Shown one piece after another: positions 25,801 to 37,400 of a DNA stretch of 64,000 nt. The position numbers and the translations under genes were made by a program. Below the pieces are notes generated by a model. The model saw only the letters and a program-made list of their open reading frames with translations, made no database searches and was not told the DNA's origin. Source of the stretch: Diphasiastrum complanatum (Eukaryota > Streptophyta > Lycopodiopsida > Lycopodiales > Lycopodiaceae); assembly GCA_029204225.1 (NCBI GenBank), contig CM055104.1, positions 24,381,285 through 24,445,284 on the forward strand, read 5' to 3'. Position 1 is the stretch's first letter. Every line of letters begins with the position of its first letter.

Positions 25801-28800
25801 ATACATTCGTTGAGGCAGCAGATGAGAAGGTATGGCAACATGCTATGCAAGAGGAGTACGACTCCATTCTCAATAATGATACATGGGATTTGGTGAAGTT
25901 ACCAAAAAGGGAAGTGTCCTATTGGCTGTAAGTGGGTCTACAGGACCAAATACAAATCGGATGGGAGCATTGAAAAGCATAAGGCAAGGCTGGTTGCTAA
26001 AGGCTATGTACAGAAGGAGGGCTTGAACTGAAGCACATTGGAAAGTAGACAAGAGGGTTTTGAGGTATGTCAAAGGGACAACCTGCTATGGGATTGAGTA
26101 CACAGATGACGGAAAGCTTCAGCTTGGAGGCTTTACCGATTCGGATTGGGCAGGTGATAGGGATGATCGAAAGTCGACCACAGGTTACACTTTCAACCTT
26201 GGTTCAGGGGCCATTTCTTGGTGCAGCAAGAAATAGCCCACAGTTACCTTATCATCGATAGAGGCTGAGTACAGGGCAGCAGCAAAAGCTACCTGCGAGG
26301 CAATATGGCTCAGGAGACTTCTTGGGGAGGTGCAGATTCCACAGGATGGTCCTACTATTCTTCAGTGTGACAGCCAGAGTTGCATCCAGCTTGCCAAAAA
26401 TTCTGTGTACCATGCTCGTACGAAGCATATTGAGGTGGATCAGCACTTCTTACGAGAGAAGATACAAAGCGGAGAAATTCAGCTCGAGTATTGTGATGCC
26501 AACGATCAAGTAGCAGATATCTTTACTAAGGCACTTAGTAGAGAAAAATCTGGAAAGTTTCGTAGCATGCTAGGTGTTGGTATGAACAAAATAGCCATTG
26601 AGGGGGGTGTTGAAATAAATGCCTATTTTTTGTAACTTGTAAGTTGTGCATAAGCCATGGGGGTAAAACATTTATGTACATAGTACCCCCCACTTGTGCT
26701 AATTAGGCAAGTAATAACAAGTAGGTTGAGGACCCTAGAATTAGCAAGACACCACCTCTATACATTACATGCTAAATGTAGCCCAAAGTTTGGAGGGGTT
26801 TCCACGCCCTACTACTCTTTGAACAATCATTCAAGTTGTGTGAGCTTTGAAGTCCTCTCTCTCTTGCTTTTGTGTTCTACTCCATAGCTGGTTTTTTCAA
26901 GCTTTCATAGTGTGCTTACTATGCTGTTATGATACTCCATAGCTAGGCCTTGGAATTTGTCAACTTGGAAGGTAATTTTATACATGCAAGGAAGCATGGA
27001 CATTCACAGATTGCTAAGAAGCAATTGTTGTGTTTTGTAGTAGCAGATCAGTGGCACGAACTGTGGTTCGAACTTCGAACCACGGTTCGAATCGTTCGAA
27101 CCATTCGGAGCCGGTTCGAATCGAAATCCGGTTCGAACCGGAAAAAGAAAAACCCCAAAAAGGGCCAAAAAACATTTTGAATTTTTTTTTTTGGGGTTCA
27201 AACCGTTTTTTGATTCGAACCAGCCTGGCCGGTTCGAAGCCATTTGAACCGGTCGAATCGGCTGATTCGAATCGGCTGATTATAATCGGTTGGTAACCTT
27301 GGAGGTTTAGAACCTTGATGCATGTTGAAGGAGGTCTCAGGAGTCAAGACCAACAATACGACTAGGAGTTGTTTGCAATCAGGGTGCAAGGTGGAGAAAG
27401 GATTCACAAGAGTGATCGGATCAAGAACACTGCAGGATAGGTAAAGTTGCTGCAGGAGAATCGAAGCGATTGGTAATTCCTGGATACCATCCAAGTCATA
27501 GTTGATTGTTCATGTGGTGGTACCAAGTGAGAGCAATTTTACTAGGAAGATTTGTTTTGAGTTGGAGAAAAGTTGTTTCTTCAAGTTCTTGAATCCATCC
27601 AAGTTCATGTTATGTCATGTGGTAGATTTTGTTAGTGACTCTGTGTGAGATAGAGGTAGGAGACTCCATGGAAAAGATAGTGTGAAGTACTTTGTGTGAG
27701 AAAGTTTTAAGTATTTGAGGGGGAGTATCAGTTACTTTATGTGAGGAAGTATTGTATACGTTTTATCTTTCTATTGGAGATGCTCCATTACTTGCATATT
27801 TGGTTGGGTTTATGGATGACATTCTATTTGTAACATTGTTGGAGAGTCGTTGGAATGCAAACATGAAGTGTATGTCCAAGGAGAGTAGTTCAACTAAGTC
27901 AATCAAGTCCATCATAGGTGGTAATTTATGAAAGTACCAGGAGAATTGAAGCAGATTCAATTAAGGAATCGACACAAGTGGAGCCAACTACTTATGAAGT
28001 GCAGATTTCTAACGTGGGTGTTGATGTATGAGATTTGATGTTTATATTTGAAGATCTATTTTCTACTTATGATTGTCATCATGGTGCTTTGATAATCAAA
28101 GAGGATTACTTTTTCTTTGTGGATGTTGGGGAGATCCTTACATATTTGTGGTAGCTTGGAAGTTTCAAAGAGACGAAGGGAGTCAATCTTCAAGCAAAGT
28201 TCTCAAGGTTAAGGCAAAGGTTATCATGTCTACATTATTTGATTCAGGGGGAGTCAAAGTGAAGGAATCGGTTGATGTGTTGCACTCGTGGTGGTCACAC
28301 ATATACACTAAAGGGACATGAAGACTAAAGCAAGAATCTGGAAGTCATATGAAGTAGGTTCATATGGAAAAGGATCGACATTCGAAGGAATTCTACATCA
28401 TTATACAAAGGAAGTTCTACATTGAGTAATGAAGACCTTGAGATCAAAGTTGATCATGGATTCTACATCAGAATTGAGGATTTTCATTACATGGGCATCA
28501 CGGAGGATACATATGCATACTCGTGCTATGCATAGTTCTTGACAATGTAAACAATAAGGGGGAGTGTTACAGTTTACATTATTACCTCTAATGTTGTCAT
28601 CTAGGTTAATTAGGATTATTGGACCATGCATGCGTGCTGATTCTAGGGGCCCTTACCTAAATTTAGTGAAGTCAAGTTAGAATTTAGCTAGACTCAAGGT
28701 TGAGATTCTAGTGCTTGATTTGGAGCACAAGTTTTACTATAGATAGGTGTTGGTGCTTTACCATATATAGAGATGTTAATTAGGCAATTGCTTTTAGTCT

Positions 28801-31800
28801 GCTTTTGCTTTTGCTTTTCGGCATAGACCAAAGTTTATAAGTATGTAGTGCGCCCTACCTCATTTTTAATGGGACATAGTTGGAGTTTCTCATCACTTGT
28901 GTTCTCTCTCATGTGTTTGGCTATTTTTTCACTATAATAGGAATCTTGTCTTGGGTTACTTGTATGAGCAAGTCGTTTTTCTAACAAGTCTTTAATAGAC
29001 TCTCTTATGGCCATTCTAAGATTGTGTAGCTTGCTATTAAGAAATTAAATTCGTGATTGATTCATAGTCTCATACATCACTTTTAGAATGTCCCATGCTT
29101 CCTTCGGTCCAAGTGTTAGAATTCAAACTCAACTATAGACATAATGTAAAACCAAGTATGATCGTAATTCAAACTTAAAGATAACCATGTGGCATGATCC
29201 ATTTAACATTATAAAACAAGATTCAAACTCAAATATAACTCCGATCCATTAGTAGAGTCAAAGGAACATGGCACAGAAGATATCGAAATGCCAGTGTCCG
29301 GTATCTACTATGATCTATCTGATCGCCTCTGTCTGTAATCCAAGAGCGAGTGCTAGGCTAGACACTAGAGAAACTTTAAGATCCAAACTATTAAATTTCT
29401 CCTAGCCCTTTTTGAGAGCGATGGTCCTAAAGGCTGCTCATCCGCCCCCTCATCATCAGTGTTAGACGTATCACTCTCCTCTGCTGACTCTTCCTCTTCC
29501 TCATGTGAGTCACTGTTGAGCACTCTCGTCCGATGCTTGCTGTGGCCTTCAAGATGAAGCTTGAGTGACAAGATTTACATGCAAAAACTTTGCAATTATT
29601 AGTGATTGATGACATGTACAACCATCAATGTTTGGGCTGCTAAAGTTCGAACTTTGACATCAAGTTGAAATTTCAGTAAGTATCACATACATTAGAGTTA
29701 GCTATTTGTGGACAATCAGCTTACTTACATCAAAAGAGGGAATCGCCGAATTATACTTGGGGGTAGCTCATGGACTGAGGCTATGTAACCATAGTTGCCC
29801 GTTCCGGAACGGAACGTGGCTAAATTTTAAAAAACAAATTAGAGTTAGCTATTTGTGGACAATCAGCTTACTTACATCAAAAGAGGGAATCGCCTAATTA
29901 TACTTGGGGGTAGCTCGTGGACTGAGGCTATGTAACCATAGTTGCCCATTCCGGAACGGAACGTGGCTAAATTTAAAAAAAAAAAATCGCAAATATTTAA
30001 GCCGGAATGTACTGTACGGAACATATAGTACGTTCCGAGTGGTTTGGGTCGGAATTGGTTTGTAAGAATGTAACCAGGGGGCATGGCATCAAGGCATTAA
30101 TATTGGATCAATGCTGTACTGTTAATATGATGTGGAGTCCTCAAGTCTTCCAGTTCCTGAGCCGGCATTCTGGAGGTAATGGCTTGAGGTAGCTTGTGGT
30201 GGTATGTGACAACCTAGCTAGGGGTTCGGGGGATAAAATAGATTTGCTGGTGAGTATGGATGGGTGGTTCGTCTGATGTATCTTCACTAGTGTTGTTTTA
30301 TATAGGTTAATCATACATCAGATCCTAGTTCTTATGTGAACAAAAGCCAATTGTGTGGTGGAAACTTGGAACATCTTGATCATAATTTTGCTATATGTAG
30401 ATTCATCATTGCAGAATTCTAGTTTCTCATGGAATAGTATCTTTGCTGCTACTGTTTGCAAACATCTCCTTGCTGCTATAGCAAAGTCTTGGGTCTTATT
30501 TGAGTGCATGCATGTCAAGATCGTGTGTCCTATAATAGCTAACATCTTTGACAAGTATTTTCTTGATTGAAATTTGCTTTGAATCATTCATATTACAGGT
30601 GAAGGTAGGTTGATTTACTTATTTGATAGCCAACTGTACATCTTGCTACTCCATAACATGTGATGATTGTTTCTAGAGGTGTCAATATTATATCTTTTCC
30701 TTTTTATAGACAGGAACAATCATATGAACTTACATCTTACTTTAGATTTCTATTTCATTGTCAAGTTGAGTTACTGATTCGGTTTAGTTGAGATCTTAGA
30801 AAAGGTTAGTTGCATAGAGACATAGGGTTGTCATTTATGAGTTTTTTTTTAATTGAGCAGGCACAAGTTTTGAAATTCTGTTTTTATGTCTATTAAGGGC
30901 ATGCTTTTTTGTTGTGGATGCAGCCTTCATTGTACTTGGGTTTGTGTTTATTTTTTCGTTGAGTTTTGTGCTTTCAGAGGTACTTCGCCCACATAAGGAG
31001 GTACCTTGGTCCTTGTTCTTTTTTAGCGATCCACTGGTTTGCTGATCAAATCTGATTTGCTAACCGAATTATTTCAATGGACATGTATGCCAACTGTTCA
31101 TAGATTTTAGAATTGTATTTTATCAAACTTTGTTTCTCTGTTAGATTTACGAACATATGTTGCACATTAAGTAGTTTGAACTTTGAAGTTAGAAACAAAG
31201 GGAATATCGTAGACAGGTTGCCATAGTGCTAATGCGAAAGTCTTCTACCCTTGCTACTGCTCTAAAGGAACTATTCAAAAACCCCTTCTTGTCTAGAACA
31301 CTGTAGGTAAGTTCCTTCTCTTAATTTCAGGTAGCAAAGCTTAAAATGGAGACCTCGACATCCTTTAAGAATTAGTTGGTTGAGATATTTCAGTGGGGCA
31401 AACAATATTCAAGCAAGAAACTCTAGAAGTTTTTCTTGGAGATCATATTTTAGTAGTTTCCAACTTTCCTTTGTGAGCTGAAGACTCATCTATATGACTT
31501 ATTAGACAAATTATAGACTTCAATGTAGAAGAAATAATTCCTTCAAAGGAAAGGATTCCCTCATACGAAAACTGATGCAGGGTTTGAAGGCCTGTCAGCT
31601 ATGGAGTTACCAGGGATACTTAATCGGACACGGGGCATCGGGAAAGAAAAAGCCCTATAGATCCTTAGTTTACTGAAAGAACCTGTCCTTTGATGACTTC
31701 TATGCTATAAAGTTGGAAAGACTCAAGTTAACCCTTCAGCCGTCTGGGCACAAGAAGAGCCCATAGAAGGAAAAGGTTCGTTAGTGGGTGTACACATGGA

Positions 31801-34224
31801 TACGGGAATTCGTCGGGGAGACCAAGTAGGAAGAAAGAAGACTGTCTACACAGCTGTTGAGATTGCTTGCAGTTTGGCTTATTTTAGCTTTTGTGTCACG
31901 TGTTTGCAGATACCAATTTTTTACCATTCCATTTATTTGCTCTTTTTGAACTGTTTTTGCAAGGAAATAATGGATATGATTTTTTTTGCAGATGTGATAG
32001 CTGATGGAAATGTAACATTGGACTCAATGACGATACATCAAACTCATGAATGGTTTGGAAAGAAGCCAACAATTTATTTTCGTTGTAAAGGCGAGGAAAA
32101 AGTTTTTTTGCCAGATGTGAAGGAAAAATATCATCTGTACACCTTCATTGGAGAAGAGTCTTTTCAGGTAAATATCTTTTGGACACTTCCATATCTAACT
32201 GAGTTGTTTGCAAATCGGTATGATCTCAGAAGATCAGGCATTGCATTTCAATTCTTGAAATGGAATGATTTATTTGCACTTCAAATTTTCCTTATTTTCT
32301 TTCTCAGCAGTTTGTATAGCTTTCTGGAGATCAACATTATTGTTCATATGAGTTCCTGAACATGAATGAGATTTTTGACAGCTTTTTTTCTCTTAAGTGG
32401 AATCTAATTTCTTTCACTGTTTTTTACAGCCCCTCACGGTTTTAGAAGGTCAACGATGCAAAAGATGTGGGTTATATGAGGAAGATCATGTGCTTCGGGA
32501 TGACGTTTTTGATGAATGGGAATTCTGCCCAGCTAGCTTTACTCCTGCTCCTGAAGGGCGATATGTGCATGTCAAAGAGAATGAATTCAATGCTTCATTT
32601 TTGTGTTCAAAATGCCATGATTCAAGTATGTCGTATGTCTTTTTTTTCTTAGGCATAAATGGCTTGCAGTGCCACGTACTAACTTTTATGTATACCTTGT
32701 TATTAGTTTGTGGTTACGTTTATGGTTGCATTTCAGAAAGCAACATAGCTTGCTGTAAAGCTGAGCTACAATGGATCTGTCATACATAATTCTTGTGGTT
32801 CAAGTAGACAATTATGTATTTTTGGACGAGGCATGTCTATCAGTCTCTGATGTTGGGGGCCACTGATTGTACTGGAAGATTACAAATGTTGTCATGGTTT
32901 TAGGTAAGCCCAACAAGCACCGTACTTTCCAAAATACGGAGAGTTTTCGAGTGTCACATCGACTACTGGCTTTTGGATTGTGCTTTCCTGAACTCGAACT
33001 TCGAGTTTGCTTTCTATGGTTGTGCTCCTGCTTTCTTGTATTCTGGCTGCTTGTGTTCATACAATTCTCTAGACTGGTGAGCTTGTTTTGTTGGGAGAAG
33101 ATAGGATTGATGCTTCCATGAGTTTTATTGGTTGCCAAGTACCTTTGTATTTGCATTGCTTCATCTTGTGCCAATTTGTTTGAAAATTTTATATCTCTAG
33201 CTCAAATTGGGTTAACTATCAACAAACAAATTGGATTATGAGGTAGTACCTCCTTCCTCTTCCATCATCAACTAGATTTACTCATTTTTGTATCTCGACT
33301 TCAATTGGGGCTAATTATTAGCAAACAGATTGGGCTCCGAGTTATTACCTCCTTTTCCCATCATTAGCTAGATTCATTTATTCTTTTGTGCTTGTCTTGA
33401 ACGTGTTCCTATCACTTTGCAATAGTACACATACAAATATGGGATCTGTACATTGAGAAAAGGTTTTTGTACTCTTTCAACAAGGGTAAGGCCCACAGAC
33501 CATGTTGGATTTTGCAGGCTGACTGACAGACATAACGGGCAGCTTGTAGAAAGATTCCAAGAAGCTTCTCACAATGTAGAAGGTTCTGCTCACTGCAACT
33601 GGTTGAAACTTGTCGTTTTGTCTAATGTTGAAAATAAAAGTAACCAAAAGTATCACAGGCATGACTCAATATAGTTAAGGACCATGTGTTTTTATATCCA
33701 ATTGTATTTGCAGCATATAGCTACAAGCCAGAACAGATTGTAGCTAACCTCATACTTGTATGTGGGTACGTTCATGGGATATTTACGGAAGTATGGTTGC
33801 AAGATTGGTTCCTATTGACAAAATCCAAGGCGTAGCTATGGAGTATCAATACAACATAGTAAGCACACTATGAAAGCTTAAAAAAACTAGCTATGGAGTA
33901 GAAGACAAAAGCAAGAGAGAAAGGACTTCAAAGCTCACGCCGGCCTATTTGACCTTTTCGAATTGGTCCTAGGGTTTTCGAATTGGCAAATCTGTTCTAG
34001 GGTTTCAAAACTCAAAGTTTTAGAAAAGCCAAAAAACATAGTTGCATAATGCATTGATCATAATAATCTGAAGATATCATGATTGAATTATAAAAATTAA
34101 AGATTCCAAATTCCATATTTTAACAATTAACCGTTTAAACCTCGATAGTGACACCTGTGACCTGTATTAAGTATACTTTTAGGGTTTGAACTTTAAAACC
34201 TGAAAGTGATGTCAAATCATAGAT

Positions 34225-34260
<36 letters not shown>

Positions 34261-34387
34261 TACTTTCAACACCCAAACTCTCTCTCTTACACACCCTCTC
34301 TTGACTCTAAATTCTACACAAGTTACCTCCTCAAAATCATAATGCAAACACAAGATTCTAGATTTAGTAATGATTGATCTATCAATA

Positions 34388-34418
<31 letters not shown>

Positions 34419-37400
34419 TCTCCTCAACTCGCTCTCATTGAAAGAACAAAGAAAATGAAAATGGGGACCCCTCAGTAGTTGGGTCCCGTGCAAATTTTTT
34501 TATAGGGAAACTGATTTGACAGTTCGAATCGGATTCGCAATTCGATCCAGTTCGAATCGCTATGTAGTGAAACACTACTACTTGGTTTACCATGCATACT
34601 TATCAGCTTGAAATGAATCAAAGCATTTAATACTTGAATATATTTTTTATTGTAAGAACTCATTTTTCTTTTACTTCTGACCTGTTTCTGTTTGAGAGCC
34701 ATCATTGCAAAGGCCCCTGTATTAAATAGGAGTTAATGTCTTCAATGATTCATCGAAACGTGTTTGAAACGCCCCGTTTGAAAAGGGCTCATTTCGAAAC
34801 ACGTTTCTTATGTTCGAAACGACTGTTGAAGACCCCCACGAGCTATTCTATAGACTCTAAAGATGATGATGGTCGTGTCTTTGCATACTTCTTGAAATTT
34901 GAATGCACTTGAGCATGATATCTCAAGGGCCATAAGCCCTCGAGAAATCTGAAGACTCTAAAGATGATGATGGTCGTGTCTTTGCATACTTCCTGAAATT
35001 CGAATGCACTTGAGCATGATTACTCAAGGGCCATAAGCTTTGTGCTTATATGAGCATCTCAAAAAGTCAAAGGATCTAAGTCAAAACAATAATATAAATT
35101 GGTGTCACAATAGATCAACTCTACTTCACCACTCTGCAACTTTTCTCGTATGAAATGTTGCTGAACTTCAATATGCTTCGACCTGCTATGAAACACCGGA
35201 TTTTTTGCAAACTGAATGCAACTTTGATTGTCACACCAAAGTACTGTAGGTTCAACTTGTTCTATATGAATATCTTTCAGAATCCTTCGTAACCAGAGTA
35301 CTTCACAAGTCGCTGATGTAGTAGCCCTATACTCTGCCTTTGTAGAAGATAAAGCAATTGTTGGTTGCTTTTTACTACTCCAAGATATAGCTCCTCTTCC
35401 AAGATTAAATGTATATCCTACTCATTCACCTCTTGGTTTTTGAGTCCATGTTGACGTACATCAACAATGGCCTGAGGTTCTGTTACGAGCACGTAACCAG
35501 TGCCGAACCCTAGGGAACACAGATAGGTCAAATACCACAGTCAGGGTCGTGTCCAGCGTACATGACCAACAGGGCAAGACAATGTGAGTAGTGTGCCCTA
35601 GCACGGTCCATAGCCATGGCGGGCCTAACACAGCCTAGGGACCCTGTCAGCAGGATAGGGCCCTCAGTTGGGTCCCGACTTGCAGTCGGCCACGTTAGTG
35701 ACACGTGGCCGACACTTGGCAGTCGCATGCTACCAGTCCTCACACTGGGCTAGGAGGGGCTTACTCTATATCAGGGAGTAGGCAAGGTTGGGTGGATCAG
35801 TTAGTGTTTGCCCTACTGTGGTGTTAGGATCTATTACACTGGTATCAGCAAGGGACACACAGTCAGACAGTGTCCCAAGGGACCTTTCACAAAAAAAGAT
35901 AAGAAAGATAAGAAACAAGTTCATCTTGTTCAGACTGTATGTTTCCCCAGTGACTCGGCAGCTTTCGAGATCAAAGTGTATCATGAAGATCATGAACACT
36001 GTTGCCAGTTGACCTCTGCAATGCTAGCGAGACCCTTCAGCTTTGGGCCGCATGACCTAGTACGTATGCATGGGAAAGTTGGTAACCAGTCAGTAAGAGT
36101 TATGGTTGATGATGGGGCAACCCATAATTTCATCAACTACACCCTGTTTAAAGACTTTCAATTTATTCCTGAAGTTTCTATTTCCAGTTCTATTCAGCAA
36201 AAAATCAGTAAATTAGAAACTTTATTGTCTAAATTTAAAGATATTTTTCCTGAAGATTTGCCACATGGTTTACCACCTAGCAGAGAGGTAGATCATGTAA
36301 TAAACCTAGTACCAGGTACAGCACCTGTTTCTAAACCTCCGTATCGGGTCAGCCGAACAGAGGATGAAGAAATAACTAGGCAGTTAACAGATTATCTTGG
36401 GAAAGGCCAAATTCAGACCAGTAGTTCACCATGGGCTTCACCAGTCCTATTGGTGAAAAAGAAAGAGGGATCTATGCGTCTTTGCGTAGATTACAGAGCC
36501 CTCAATAAAGTTTCAATTAAGAATAAATACCCTATGCCTCGGGCAGACGAGTTGTTTGACCAACTCGACGGGGCTAAGTTTTTCAGCAAAATAGACCTCA
36601 GATCATCAAGTCCGTATAAAATCGGAAGATGTCTCGAAAACAGCTTTTAGGACTCGTCACGGTCATTATGAGTTTAAGGTGATGCCATTTGGGCTCACAA
36701 ATGCTCAAGCTACCTTTATGACCTTGATGAACAGTGTCCTCAGACCATACTTGGGTAAGTTTGTAGTCGTATTTTTAGATGACATCCTCGTCTACAGTAA
36801 AACGAGGAAGGAGCATCTAAAACACCTCAGAAAGGTGTTTCGACTGCTCAGAAAGCATAAGCTTTATGCTAAACAATCCAAGTGTGAATTCTTCGTTGAA
36901 GAAGTAGCATATTTGGGTCACATTATCTCTTCAGATGGGATTAAGATGGACCCAAATAAGGTTAAAGCCATACTCAGTTGGCTAAGACCTCAGAATATTT
37001 TGGAACTTCACATCTTTCTTGGTTTGGCGGGATATTACAGACGATTTGTCAAGGAATATGCTCAGATAGCAGTTCACATGACAAATCTTCTTAAGGGGAA
37101 GGGAAAGGAGTTCATTTGGGAGTCCGCACCGTAGGAGAGCTTTGATGCTCTCAAAACAGCCTTAGCTACAGCACTAGTTTCAAAGGTCGTCGATCCCAAT
37201 CAGCCATTTGTGGTCGAAACAGATGCTAGCGATTTTGCAGTAGGTGCTGTGCTAACTCAGGGTTGACGACCAGTTGCGTTCGAGAGTAAAAAACTACAGT
37301 GCCTATGAAAAGGAACTCTTTTCTATAGTCCATGCCCTTAAGACTTGGAGGCATTATTTGTATGGTGCCAACTTTGAGGTCCTGACAGACCATGAGAGTC

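Larger units (their letters stand above)
25142..26962 (+). mobile_element. Ty1/copia element G in host intron 1, 5'-truncated and internally deleted
   Basis: Starts in the integrase C-terminal part, continues into the first blocks of reverse transcriptase, then jumps near 26032 to RNase H, deleting most of reverse transcriptase. It ends with polypurine tract AGGGGGG (26601-26607) and a 355-bp 3' LTR (26608-26962). Same strand as the host gene. Confidence 0.85.

Noticed and set aside
29365-29571. Acidic Ser-rich frame as a nuclear protein gene
   Set aside because: Short, without start context or domain; could be a transposase tail, but evidence is too thin to name it.
34135-34353. Cys-Val repeat peptide on the minus strand
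   Set aside because: Translation of the (CA)17 microsatellite.
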